From: Jaapia argillacea MUCL 33604
Lineage: Eukaryota; Basidiomycota; Agaricomycetes; Jaapiales; Jaapiaceae
Reading direction: 5' to 3'
Assembly (NCBI GenBank): GCA_000697665.1
Contig: KL197709.1
Span: 1,487,791 to 1,551,790 of the forward strand
DNA length: 64,000 nucleotides
The notes under the pieces are model-generated. The model did not search any database, was not told where the DNA came from, and saw nothing but the letters and a program-made list of their open reading frames with translations. The position numbers were made by a program, and so were the translations under genes. Shown here in pieces: positions 24,026 to 34,167 of the stretch (position 1 is its first letter; each line of letters starts with the position of its first letter).

Positions 24026-26287
24026 TCATCCTCGGCCCGACCCCACCATCCAAGCACTGACAGGCTTCCCTGCCCTAATTGGAGCAGCTTGGGGCTCGCT
24101 CTGCACATCTCGGCGAGCAAGGGGTTTCCATGCCGCCAGCCAAGTCTTCATATACCCAAGGGCCTGGGTCTGGACATACTCGATGGTACTATCCACCTCA
24201 GCGTTTGACGTGAGGAGATCAGAACAATGGAACCCGTCCCCCTCTAAAATGGGTTGAGTGGGCGTACTGGCGATGTAAAGTCCATCCGCCGATACGGTAG
24301 CCTCACGCCAGGGGTCCCCTTCATTCAAGCAACAAATCGTCAAACTTGCGGGAAGGAGGATTCGGGTATTGCCACTTACTTTGCCCATTCGCGAACAGCA
24401 GCTGATTGACTTGAACATACCATCCTCGGTATCGAGCATTCGTGGCGTTCACATTTGGAACTGGGTAAGTCGGGAATGCCTCAGGGAACATCTGTTGACA
24501 TTGTCGCTACAAAGAAATTTCTGCTCGTCAAAAAATTCGAGGCTCTAGATTTGCTGGGCATACCTCGTCGTAGACCGGCTGGATAAGTCTTGAGACTAAG
24601 GTCGGCCAATTAGAAGGTGCTCCGTCTTGAAGGAATCCAACTTCATTGCATCTGAACGATAGAACTCAGCATTATCGTTCTTATGACCAAAACGCGTGGA
24701 CGAACACAATCCAATACCATGACCTCCCAGCGTTGTTGATGCTAGTATCCGTCCAATACGACTGTGTTGTATCATAGGTGCCCAAGCAGTCGCTAAGACA
24801 ATCGACAAATGAGCCAGTTGTGAAGTACTGAATCCATGTTCACGTACTTGGCATCGTCTCCACCGCAAACTTCCAGGCCTCTCAGCATGACATCTTCATA
24901 GGAGCTAATAAAGGCTTACTGAGTTCGAGATAGGTATTCCTCCAATAAGCTCCCCATGCTGCATAAGCATACTCGAGCCCCCACCCGCTTGCTGGGGCAC
25001 TAACGCCATCCTTGACCTCGAGGGCATCACAAAACTGGAAGAATTGAGCCCCCGGGCCAGTATCAGGCTGGAGTGATTGCCAGTCCCATAGATTATTCCT
25101 CACTGCGATCATCCCTCAGCGGAGCGTTCCTCTGACAATAATAGAAATACATACAAGCACCCGCTGCGTCGTCGTTGTGTGTGACATCCGGGATCCCAAA
25201 ATTTGCCTTGACAGAGGCGATTGCCGTGGCGTTGCCACCCATGAAAACTTGATCGACGTATGCGATGACCGCCTCGACGTCTGCAGAGCAGTTCTTTGGC
25301 ATATACTGCCGGATGGGTTCAAAGTAGCCCCAGTAATCTCTAATGGAGTTGCTATCAGATTAGTGACGGGTAGGTCATGCAAGGACTAACGTGATGGCCT
25401 CGACAACGGCAGAAGACGCGTAACCGGCGTAGAAAACTCCTGGTTTACTGTACAACGCAGGATACTCATTAGCTAATGGCACCCAAGAAAGCGCACTGGC
25501 GTTGAACGAACTCGACCATAGTCCAGCTGGTAAGGGCCCCTGTTCAGGTTAAAATGTCAGCAAAATCCCACTCGAGACCACCTGATTATGCTTACCAGAG
25601 TAGCTCCCTCCGACAAGGATCCAAGGCGCTTTGTCAGGTGTAACCTGGTTACCGCCGGGCATGGGCAAGTTGGCATTTTGCGTGAAGTAGACCAGATCGT
25701 TGATAGCTTGCTCGATAGTATGTACCCTCAAGCTCTGGACGCTCAGGTCAGGATAAGGATTCGAGTAGCCGTAGAACCGATGTTCAATTAGTGCGACGGC
25801 TCCGTTATTCTGCTGCGCGATTTGACCCATAATGCTTCCGTTTGTGAGGTACCCGTAGTATCCTAGTGTTCGGGAGAAATTTAGTTGCAGATGTGGATCA
25901 TATGGGGAACAACCTCACCATCCGCATCAGTCTCACCAGGCGTCATCAGCAAAATTGGGCCACCTAATATCGAAGGTGAATGGGCGGATTGGATCTGCCC
26001 AGGAAGAACATACCGGGCTCGTAGAACTCATACGTGAACCAATAGCGCTGGGTAAAGGTTCCAAGACTCGGATTCGTGTGGTCGATAAGTTGTTCAAAGT
26101 AGTATGTCGTATTGTAGGGTGGCAAGGTCGTGCCATTACGACTTGTGACGGGCCCTTCAAAGGGGACATCCACGACCGGAACTGCTGGGAGGGGTGGGGT
26201 GTTGGCATTGGGCCTTCCGTCCCGGAGTGCAGCCGATACAACCGAGGCGAGAGCGAGAGCAACTCTCAGATAGCCTAGCATACCCAT
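24026..26287 (-). CDS. Secreted serine peptidase, family S28 (prolyl carboxypeptidase-like)
   Basis: Twelve exons on the complement (26014-26287, 25919-25963, 25596-25862, 25497-25539, 25391-25447, 25155-25339, 24920-25102, 24848-24869, 24706-24792, 24564-24651, 24380-24506, 24026-24318) give 556 aa. An N-terminal signal peptide (YLRVALALASVVSAA) indicates secretion. The catalytic Ser is in GGSYSG, the Asp in DPWREA and the His in GFHCSDL, the S28 order. Conserved 'FYAGYASSAVVEAI' and 'IEHRFYGYSNP' support the family. These enzymes cleave after proline, usually at acidic pH; nutrient acquisition is the likely role. Exon 8 is 22 nt. The start could be the second Met, 6 nt downstream. The promoter carries a TATA-like element and a GATA pair, described separately. 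Confidence 0.93.
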
Positions 26288-26420
26288 CACGACGACGGCT
26301 CAAAATAATCCACGAGAGCGGAGAGTGGACGTACCATCGCTTACGCCAGCTCACAATATAAAGGGTGAGACCGAATCCCAGTGTGTTCTCGGAATAAGAG
26401 GATCCGCGTGGACGAGGACA

Positions 26421-26429
26421 TATATAAAT
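26421..26429 (-). promoter_or_regulatory. TATA-like element of the S28 peptidase gene
   Basis: The sequence TATATAAAT stands about 134 bp upstream of the peptidase ATG and over 430 bp from the divergent gene. It is read here as a TATA box for the peptidase; near-palindromic sequence leaves the direction open. Confidence 0.5.
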
Positions 26430-26576
26430 GAGGATGGGATAGGAGTGGCTTCGAACAGAGGGCACGGAAGCTGGAGAACTTAAGAAGTGGCCATGGTGGT
26501 GAGTAAATACCACCAAGAGCGCGGGGCAGGCTTCGGAGCCTCGTGGTACGTCGAGCTCCCCTTCAGTGCTCGCCGA

Positions 26577-26591
26577 CTTATCGTGAGATAA
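26577..26591. promoter_or_regulatory. Inverted pair of GATA-factor sites
   Basis: CTTATC at 26577-26582 and AGATAA at 26586-26591 face each other with 3 bp between, about 290 bp upstream of the S28 peptidase start. GATA factors of the AreA/Gat1 type act on such sites in nitrogen regulation of fungal secreted proteases. Function here is inferred. Confidence 0.45.
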
Positions 26592-26861
26592 CTTGAACAT
26601 TATTAGCCGGAATATTAGCGAGCCAAAGGAGGGCGCATGGAGCAATCTACCGCACGTTTTTCCGTATCCCCCACCTCAAGAGCACAGCGGAATACTGAGC
26701 GAGGTGAACCAGCGACTTGTCAGAGTTGTGATGGTGTGCGCAGTGGTCAAGGCGAGAAGGCCAGAGAATGTCACAAAATCGCGTGACATAACGCGAATGA
26801 TAGCAGTAACGACGTGAGGAGTAACTTCAATCGTCTCATCCCATTCTTTGCTTTTCAAGTC

Positions 26862-27565
26862 ATGGCCACAACCTCAGAAGCCACAAACTCGAGAAAGCGC
26901 AAGTCCGACGCGTCTGCCTCCACTTCAAAGGGCAAGAAGGCTCGTACAAGCGTCGGAGCGCTTCTTGACGCTATTCTCAGCAATCCGCTCTCCTACGAAA
27001 TCTCCGACGACAAGGACGCAGTTCGTCGTACTCTGGTAGAGATTGCCCAGTACGCCCAAAGCCTGGAACACGCCGCTGCGAATGGCGGTGGTCCGGTCCC
27101 ACAGCCCAAGACGCGCCAGGAGTTGGAGGATGCGGCGGAGAAGATACGAAAGGCTGCCGTAAGTGGGATAAAGAAGCAGATGAAGGTCAGTCAGATTACT
27201 TCCGATTTGTGGTGTAAAGATTGCTGATGCTTTGTGTCTGGTGTCCAGTGGCGGGACTCATGCAAAACAGGGACGGCAAAATGGTCGTACGACGGCATCT
27301 GTCCCGACCCAGAGGTTTTTGGTGTCATGCTAAACCTCGGAGGTCCACCCAAGTTCAAGAACAAGAAGTTCCCCACAGCAGATTTTGAAGATTTGATTGG
27401 AGATATTTCCGTCTCCATTCGGTGCGTTAGTCTCTATTTTCCCGATTTTCTGCCCTCACGGAGCTTGGGTTCAGATACGACACGCTGAAAATCACCAGCA
27501 ATGATGTCAACGTTCATTGGAAGGACGGTGGAGAGTTCAAGTTCAGCGGGACCTATGGCAAGTGA
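26862..27565 (+). CDS. Conserved-looking hypothetical protein, 195 aa
   Basis: Exons 26862-27185, 27249-27421 and 27475-27565 give 195 aa, and all junctions use clear GT/AG signals. I do not recognise the family. The N-terminus is basic and Ser/Thr-rich (RKRKSDASASTSKGKKAR), which could be a nuclear localisation signal. A helical middle (about residues 30-105) is followed by a compact C-terminal region rich in Trp, Gly and Asp with the look of a small beta domain, for example 'AKWSYDGICPDPEVFGVML' and VNVHWKDGGEFKFSGTYGK. There is no signal peptide or membrane segment. It diverges from the S28 peptidase across 574 bp. Confidence 0.8.
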
Positions 27566-27794
27566 TGTTGATGAGGACGAATCATACCGTTCGAGTTATG
27601 GTTGTTTTTTGGAACTGGCACCTATGCTCAGAAACGCCTTCTATTACAAATACCTTATTTTGAAGCAAATAAACTCAATTATTACTTATACACGAAATTA
27701 CGGTGAAATTCAAGCAGTAAGTAGCAGCGTCCACGTCCTTCAACTCGACCAGCTTGCAAGGTTTGTGAAAACTTCCCGTCGGTTCCCGCCCGTC

Positions 27795-28536
27795 ATGTTT
27801 GGGCGTCAAACTTTTCTGAGCGTTAGTACGCCTCAAGCTCGAGCCGTCGTTCGCGCTGTTCTTGCTACGGCCCCCAACGAGGCTGGACTATCAACTCGGG
27901 AGATCTACCAGGCTTCACTCACCCAGTTTCCTGACGCTGTGGACCATAGTCTTCCTCGTACCCGCTCTGGAGGAATCAGAGGCCTGGCAACAAATATGCC
28001 ACACCCGCCATTTCCAGACCATCCCATCCGATCCGTCAGGTGTGTTCTTACCTTCAGTGTTTGGTTTGTGAAAGATGCTGCTCACAATGACTAGATTTCT
28101 GAAGAAATTCGTTCTTGAAGACATGGCTGAGAGGAAGCAGATTGAGAAAGTCCATGTCAAACGAGGCAAGATTGATGGGTCTGGGAACCATGTCGATACC
28201 GTGGTGTCGAAAACCGAGGGCCTACTTGCCGTGTCAAATGCCATCACTTTGAGGGACGCTTGGACATGGAGGCTGGTTAAGACAGAAGAAAAATCCGACA
28301 ATGGGGACGACCCACCTTACGCTGACGCTGACCTCGACGGATTGGGTGGCAGGAAGGCAAACTATACTATATCATGGGGATCTCAGACAGAAGGCGAATC
28401 CGGCAAGGGAGATAAAGCACCTCATGATGGTGATGACGGCGGACGGGGTAGTGGGAAGGCAGACTACACCATTTCATGGGGACCGAAACCATCGCGATCG
28501 AAGCTAGGTACCATCCCTAGACAAAAGCGACGATAA
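27795..28536 (+). CDS. Hypothetical protein, 228 aa, possible mitochondrial targeting
   Basis: Exons 27795-28039 and 28095-28536 give 228 aa, with a clean GT...TAG intron that restores frame. The N-terminus (MFGRQTFLSVSTPQARAVVR) lacks acidic residues and has Arg spaced as in a mitochondrial presequence, so a mitochondrial role is plausible. A central basic helical part (FLKKFVLEDMAERKQIEKV) resembles ribosome-associated proteins, but I cannot name a family. The C-terminal 60 residues are acidic/Gly-rich and contain a duplicated unit (NYTISWG and DYTISWG). It lies 230 bp after the 195-aa gene on the same strand and converges on COQ10. Confidence 0.72.
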
Positions 28537-28804
28537 CTGTGATGTACAACACGGTGAGTTTACTGTCATTCCAACCGTTCAGTTTGGTTTCCCATCTTGA
28601 ATTATGTCAACTAGTTCGTATTGTGCCGACAACATCTGCGCCAATGCTCTAGGGTGGCTGTCTGCAGTATCAGGGCGGCTCCACGAGGGTGGTCCTTCGT
28701 GGAAGCCAGAAGAACGGGCTGCTCAAACAAACTGGTAAATGGTGTGATTACTGGGGCGTTTCGCTTCCCAACTGTCATTACGAGTATCATACAGTAGATA
28801 CACT

Positions 28805-29617
28805 CTATCTGTCTCCAGGCCCGTACAGTTCTCTGCACCGTTCTTCAAACGCTTTAACCATGAGTTTCGAAACTTGCCCGAAGAATGCTGCCGAAACTGT
28901 GGCGTGAACGGGATTGGCGAAAGCATATGCAAGATCCAGTGTAACAAGCGTTGGGCCTTCATCACTGAGATTAGATGAGTTCTGGGAAGATGGTGTGGGC
29001 AATCTCGTCGACGGATGCGGGGATTGTGGAGATGCATCCTGAAAACGCCACGTCGTGACAAGATCTTTGAACAACGGGGTGGAAGACGATGCGACTGCCT
29101 GGTGGATAAACGTTAGCCGAGGCCATTGACAAGTTCGAAACGAGTACTTCGACAGATTCGTCTGGCCGACAAGTCACTTGACTGATGTAGCTCTCCTTGA
29201 ACGAAAGAAATCCAACAGTTAATTCAGCCTCCATCACGGAGACACTCGAGGGCTGCCGCTCTGTCGTTATCGATGGCGAGGGACTATTTTGAAGTATACG
29301 AGAATCTGTACAGAATGGGAGAAAGCGAGGATACGATCCTACGTCGGCAACGACTTGGTACAGTTGACTGCGCTTGTAGCTGGTTCCATGGCAGCAAAGT
29401 CTATGAGCCTTCCCGAGTGTTTGAAAGACAAGACCCTCACGCACGGCAAGATTTTGCGTTCATGGTAAGTTTGCGTTTCACCTGAGTTGCTGGAAAAAGG
29501 TGACAAGGAGGACAAGTCCGGCAAGGAAAATAAGGATCGACGCGGAGGAGACATGTCTTGAACTGGCGGCTGACGCAAAGTGCAATTGGTCAACCGAGAG
29601 CGCAAGGAGCTGAACAT
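28805..29617 (-). CDS. COQ10: Coenzyme Q-binding protein Coq10 (START-like domain)
   Basis: Exons on the complement are 29445-29617, 29148-29379 and 28805-29098, giving 232 aa. Coq10 binds ubiquinone in the mitochondrial inner membrane and is needed for its function in respiration. The first 45 residues are Arg/Ser-rich, like a mitochondrial presequence. The START-like domain begins at TYHERKILPYKRSQLYQVV and includes YPRFLPFC and LFKDLVTTWRF. The alternative acceptor 13 nt further in would delete the conserved YKRS, so the acceptor at 29380 is preferred. The loop before LVTLDLAYAFANP is longer than usual (Ser/Pro-rich insert). The C-terminal helix AFEERCRELYG is the normal end. Confidence 0.94.
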
Positions 29618-29966
29618 GAGGGAGAGGAAGGACGTTGAGAGCGAATGAAGGCAAGGCTCGGTTTTGCAACGTCAGTAAACCCACGCCCATCCACTTCGGA
29701 TCACATCGGTTACTTCAGAACAAACTGTTAGGATCTGAAAAAATGGGTGGCGCATGACGGTCTGTCTAGGGAGACCAACAAACTGTTGGGATTGCTCAAA
29801 AGACGATCAAAGTGTGGAACAAGAGCGTTGGCGACAAGTATATACATCAGACATTACATGAGCAGAAGAGCAAGCATGTGGTACATCGAAGCCGCTTTGT
29901 TTCTTCACTTCATAACAGGGGCACATGTCTGGCTGAGTTCTCGTAAATGCGGACTTCTACAGAGCA
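29618..29966. other. Intergenic: COQ10 promoter and GIS2 3' region
   Basis: These 349 bp sit between two minus-strand genes. I see no coding signal, repeat or clear TATA box. Confidence 0.4.
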
Positions 29967-30718
29967 TTACCCAGCGAACTCGGCAGCCTCGGGACAATCT
30001 CTGGCAATCTGTGAAGGTTGACATGAGAAAATGTGTGCAGAACCCCGCTTCGTCAACTCACATGTCCCTCTTGCTGACATTTGTAGCAAGTCTTGTTCTT
30101 GTTGACAGCAGCGCCAGCAGCATCACTCGGCGTCGCACCTGGGGCAGCAAGGCAATCCCTAAGATATGGCTTAGCTTGGGCGACAGATCGTGTCATAATC
30201 AACGCACCTCGCCATATGGTTCGGTCCGCCACAGCGGTAGCATTTCACTGGGGGGAGTGTGGATGTATTTAGACTGCGGCCAGGAGGAGGGGCTCGAGAA
30301 GCGAAATTAGTCCCAGTTCCGCCTCCGCCAGGGCAAACTCGAGCAATGTGACCAAATCTGCCACAGTTCTAATACGGGGTCAGCGCGTGGAAGTGTACGA
30401 ATAGTCCTTGAATGACACCCACGTAGCATTTCTGATTACCGCCTTGCATTCTCAAACTTGGGCAATCGGCTTGAATATGACCTACACCTCCGCATGAATA
30501 GCACTGCTTCATCGAAACGGTCCGTGGCGACGGGCATGCGGAAGACTCATGACCCGGCTGCCTGCAATTGTAGCAAAGACGCTGCTCAGAGGTGCAATTC
30601 TCGGCGATATGGCCGACTGTATGATGATCCAAGATTAACACGGCAGGCAAGATGCTGAAGATAGGAACGCACGATTGCCACACTTGAAACAGCCTTTCCT
30701 CGAAAACTGATACGCCAT
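29967..30718 (-). CDS. GIS2: CCHC zinc-knuckle protein (Gis2/CNBP-like)
   Basis: Exons on the complement are 30673-30718, 30423-30616, 30208-30368, 30062-30158 and 29967-30008, giving 179 aa. The protein is six CX2CX4HX4C zinc knuckles: CFKCGNLGHIAENC, CYNCRQPGHESSAC, CYSCGGVGHIQADC, CYNCGRFGHIARVC, CYRCGGPNHMARDC and CYKCQQEGHIARDC. Knuckles 1, 4, 5 and 6 are each split by an intron and read correctly only after splicing, which strongly supports the model. A Gly/Thr/Pro linker separates knuckles 4 and 5. Gis2/CNBP proteins bind single-stranded nucleic acid and G-rich mRNA and affect translation and stress granules. Yeast Gis2 has seven knuckles, so one fewer here. Confidence 0.95.
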
Positions 30719-31580
30719 TCTGTTGACCTGCTTCCCAAATCTCCTTGCTGATTTGGGTTAGCAAGCACGACACAGACAGAGCAGGCACATACCTGACTTC
30801 TTCCCTAAAGCCCACTTCCAGCTAATTCCCTAATTCCTTCCTTCCTACTTCCCTACCCCTGCGTAGCGAGGATTGAGATGGCTGAGGTGATGGTTGGGAT
30901 AAGAGATCAGATGGACGTTTCCTGCTGGGTCTCCCTTTACCGGAGTTCGAATTGAATTACTAATCCGCAAATCGCCTCTCGGCCGTTTCGAATTCCTCTG
31001 TGGTTCTCGGCAAATTGAGCTCCCCTCATCCTTCAGCGCTTCAGCTTGAACATGTGAACGAAGTACCTTCTATCGCGCAAATGTGCGAGCAAGGGTTATC
31101 GGAATCCCTAGGTAACAACACGTTCTATCATCGATCTTTGCTTCCGGCGGTACCCCGGAGATTTGACATTCCTTGACGGCTCGCCGAGCATCCACATTGT
31201 CGGTACCGTCCGCTATCAAAAGGGCAAAAATCTGCGTCGATATGGACCCACACCCCCAACCATTCCTCACTGTCTCTACACTAGTGCGTCCTCTCCCATC
31301 TTATTTAGATTGTCAGCCTTACTGATTTCGCCACCAAGGACCCACCTCCCGACTCTCCTCCTGCTAAATCCTCCTAGCGTGCAGCCGACCTTCGGGTACT
31401 CGCGTCATCGCGCTTCTTAGTAGGATGCTTGGTGACTTCACACCAGGTATGATCCCAGTCACTAGTCTCCATGCTTGACCCGAACGCCCCACAGGCTCGA
31501 TCTCCTGTGAAGCCGCTCTTCATCCTATTACGAAGCGGCGTATCGAGTGAGCGAAGTATGGCTCTATGTGTGGGAGGTGC
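30719..31580. other. Long gap, no supported gene
   Basis: About 860 bp upstream of GIS2 carry its promoter. Only short frames occur on either strand, and none shows family features or a consistent splice pattern. Pyrimidine-rich stretches (30830-30865, 31260-31385) are present but not repeated. Confidence 0.35.
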
Positions 31581-31599
31581 TTCTACTTAGGCATGCTCT

Positions 31600-32480
31600 C
31601 CTTGGTGTCTTTCTAGAGTGCGTTCCATTACCCATCCCTCAATTTCCTGACTAACTCCTTTCCAGGTGATGTTTGGCTTCGGATTTTTGGGATTTTGCAT
31701 TACAAGGCAAACTGCTTCACTCCTTCGCATTTGTCTTGCTGGCGGCGTACCATATTGTGGATTAGTTACATCAATGCTAGTGCCACATTGCCTACACTGC
31801 GCTTTATGAGAACGTTGTGATCTGACTATACGCTCAGCATGGGAATCAGTTCCTCGAATGCGCTTTGTTGAGCAGATGCCACTGCTGGTGAGATCCATTT
31901 GGATACATAAATATAAATTTTCAATCCATCCAGGGTCGAGGGATGGCTCGACAATCGTGCGACATGATCTTGGGCGCTTAGGATTACCATCTCTGTTGGC
32001 CACTCAAGCGCTCGGGCTTTCGGAAGCATATGAATATGATTCCTTTTACCATCACTTCAACGCACCGCCACAGCCGACTTCCCGAAAAGGCAGGTTTACA
32101 GGAATGGTCGGTTGGACTGAAGCTACGCCACGCGAAGTTCAGAGCACTTTTACACCTATGGATACTCTGGAACAGATCATCAGACGGCAGTGATAGCACT
32201 CCGCGGACAGATGGACCCTCCTCCGGGTAACGAACACCTTTTACCATCGCAAACATTACGTGGAGTCCCAGAAGATTTTCCACTTCGTCAAAGGGGAAGG
32301 TATAGTCAGTTTCGTGAAGTTATTTTCCATTGACTTCCCCCTTGATGTAACGCCATTGCTGAGCAGCCCAGGTCTTGAATTTTGAGCCCAGCTGAACTGA
32401 GATACGGTCGGGAAGGGTAAGTTTCCACTTTGGGGACCCACATCCAAACATTCCTTTCACAGATATCCACGGTTTTTCTA
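31600..32480 (-). CDS. Tentative hypothetical gene, boundaries unknown
   Basis: Several adjoining minus-strand frames read like protein rather than noise: a piece ending near 32330 containing 'KPWISVKGMFGCGSPKWKL', a piece 32120-32310 containing TDYTFPFDEVENLLGLHVM, and a piece 31830-32010 with WISPAVASAQQSAFEELIP. Possible GT/AG junctions connect some of them. I could not build one closed model, and the 5' end would run into the DUF6593 gene on the other strand. It may be a real intron-rich gene, a decayed one, or chance. No function is proposed. Confidence 0.25.
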
Positions 32481-32541
32481 GGTATGTATTCGTGTTGTGC
32501 CAATCCCTGCGAGCTATCAATCCTTTTGTCTCTCCCCTTTC

Positions 32542-33353
32542 ATGCATGGACCAGACTTCACACATGTCAATCCTCTGGCACAAGGGGGGTGGTCACCCAA
32601 AGCCCTCAATACCGCCCAGAATACAGATGGAAAAACATCACCCAAAAATCTCGCTGGGCCTTCTCAGCGATGCTTTCCACCTCAGTCGACATATGGCGCG
32701 TTACCTATGTCCATACTACCAGGCTTCGCTTCGAGCCCTATCTCAAAGTCCAACTCCATGGTTTTCCGCTTCGTACCCGCTCCAACAAAACATCGAGCCT
32801 GTATCAACTGTTCGATATATGCGCCCCATGACCGCCTTCTATACCGTATTATATCAGACAATTCCTATGTCACAATACTCCATGATTCGACCCTGAATAG
32901 GGCCATCGGGATTATCAATTGGCATGACTCCTTGACCACAGTTGAGATCGAGGGACTGGGGTCAACGATGCTGCAATCCGAGTGGCTGAAATCTATACCT
33001 GGACGCCCGTACGTTGCTATTCTCTCTGGGTACTCCGAGTCCGCTGACACCGCCGAGGATCTAGTGGTGTCCGATGTATGCAGTGGCATGGGTCGACATA
33101 TCTCTGGGCCGCAGATAATGCCAACATATATGTTTGTTCTTTCCTCTGAAAATTTCTATCGTTAACCTCACGATATGGCCAATTGCAGCTATATGCAGCG
33201 GAAGCTACTTCAAGGCCTCTAGCAATTGTTCGCGCTTCGGATACCCTGTTCGAAGTGGAACTGACGAGGGAAGCTTTGGGAATGGGCCTCCTTGAACCAT
33301 CGATATTTGCACTAATCCTGATACAATGGCACGATGGGACCATGGCCCATTGA
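32542..33353 (+). CDS. DUF6593-type protein (fungal family of unknown function)
   Basis: The pattern of the fungal DUF6593 family is visible: LLYRIISDNSYVTILHD, then IGIINWHD, then SEWLKSIPG, then an aromatic-rich 'STYLWAADNANIY', then LYAAEATSRPLAIVR, and a hydrophobic end FALILIQWHDG. Exons are roughly 32542-33009, about 33082-33129 and 33189-33353. The last junction (donor GTTTGT, acceptor TTGCAG) is good. The middle junction is not: the strong GTACGT donor at 33005 gives the wrong frame, and the in-frame donor (GTTGCT, 33010) is weak. The first 100 residues are Pro/Ser-rich and the start is uncertain. The function of DUF6593 is unknown; many basidiomycetes carry multiple copies. Confidence 0.6.
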
Positions 33354-34167
33354 GAAAAAGGTGCCGGTTGAGCGGAACCCCCCAGGTCGAGGAAGTTTGA
33401 CTCGCAGGCGACAGGAATGGTTGTCGACGTCAAGCCGACCGTGCACAGCGTTGTCACGGCGCCACTCGTAGACGAGCGCCTCCCCTTCTGGGCGAACTTT
33501 GCCGTATCACAGCTCTAAAGGTCCCTATGGATTTATTGTAGAGAATTGGTCGCAGTTGGCGTTGACTATTAATGTAGGCGTGGGGGAAACCAAGAAGAAT
33601 CAATTTCTTTGAATCGGCTCGCCATTGTTATCGGACAATCCGAGCTGCAGTATGAGAGGAACTTGAGATTCATCGGTGTGACGCTTACAATGGGTCAGCG
33701 TAGAGGGTTTTGAGTACTACTGAGTGCGATGTATGTCTCACTTGCCTCGCAACCTGAATCATTCAGGGCGTGGCTGCAGGAACTCTACACAGACGCCACC
33801 AAGTCCAAATTGGGTAACTGCATGTCCGTGCGATTTGGCTGACATGATCAACGTCCAGTCGTAATTGGAACCTTTCATCGCGCCATCCAACCGACTAGTA
33901 CATAACTACGCGACTTCTCCCAACCAACGGATGTCCGACGTAATCGCTCGTTTCTCGTCTCCTGTTGTGCTGGAAAGGAGTCCTGTGGACACCGTTGACT
34001 GTGCGCATGTGGTACCCACGATTCACCCAAGAAAAGACCTTCGGCCCTTATCTTTTGCCGAAGGCCATTCTGATTAGTTAGTAATCCCTTGTGACGGAGA
34101 GGGTATATCACCCACTATCGTCTTGCCCATTTCTCTCCACGCCCTCTTCTGGAACCGCCTGTTTGCG
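33354..34167. other. Intergenic region upstream of the aminotransferase
   Basis: These 814 bp contain no supported gene. Frames of 60-150 codons are present on the minus strand but lack family features. The aminotransferase promoter should be in the last few hundred bases; I see no clear TATA box. Confidence 0.4.

Noticed and set aside
24840-24935. Apparent introns of only 15-20 nt in the S28 gene
   Set aside because: GT...AG pairs 15, 16 and 20 nt apart are tempting because each almost restores frame. A 50-nt and a 55-nt intron around a 22-nt exon give a better family match and normal intron sizes.
25440-25500. In-frame stop that could mark the S28 gene as a pseudogene
   Set aside because: The stop lies within a 49-nt intron with donor GTGCGC, branch GCTAAT and acceptor TACAG. 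Removing it joins conserved S28 sequence.
27501-27794. Upstream in-frame extension of the 228-aa protein
   Set aside because: It would run into the last exon of the preceding gene on the same strand and adds low-quality sequence. The ATG at 27795 gives a plausible presequence.
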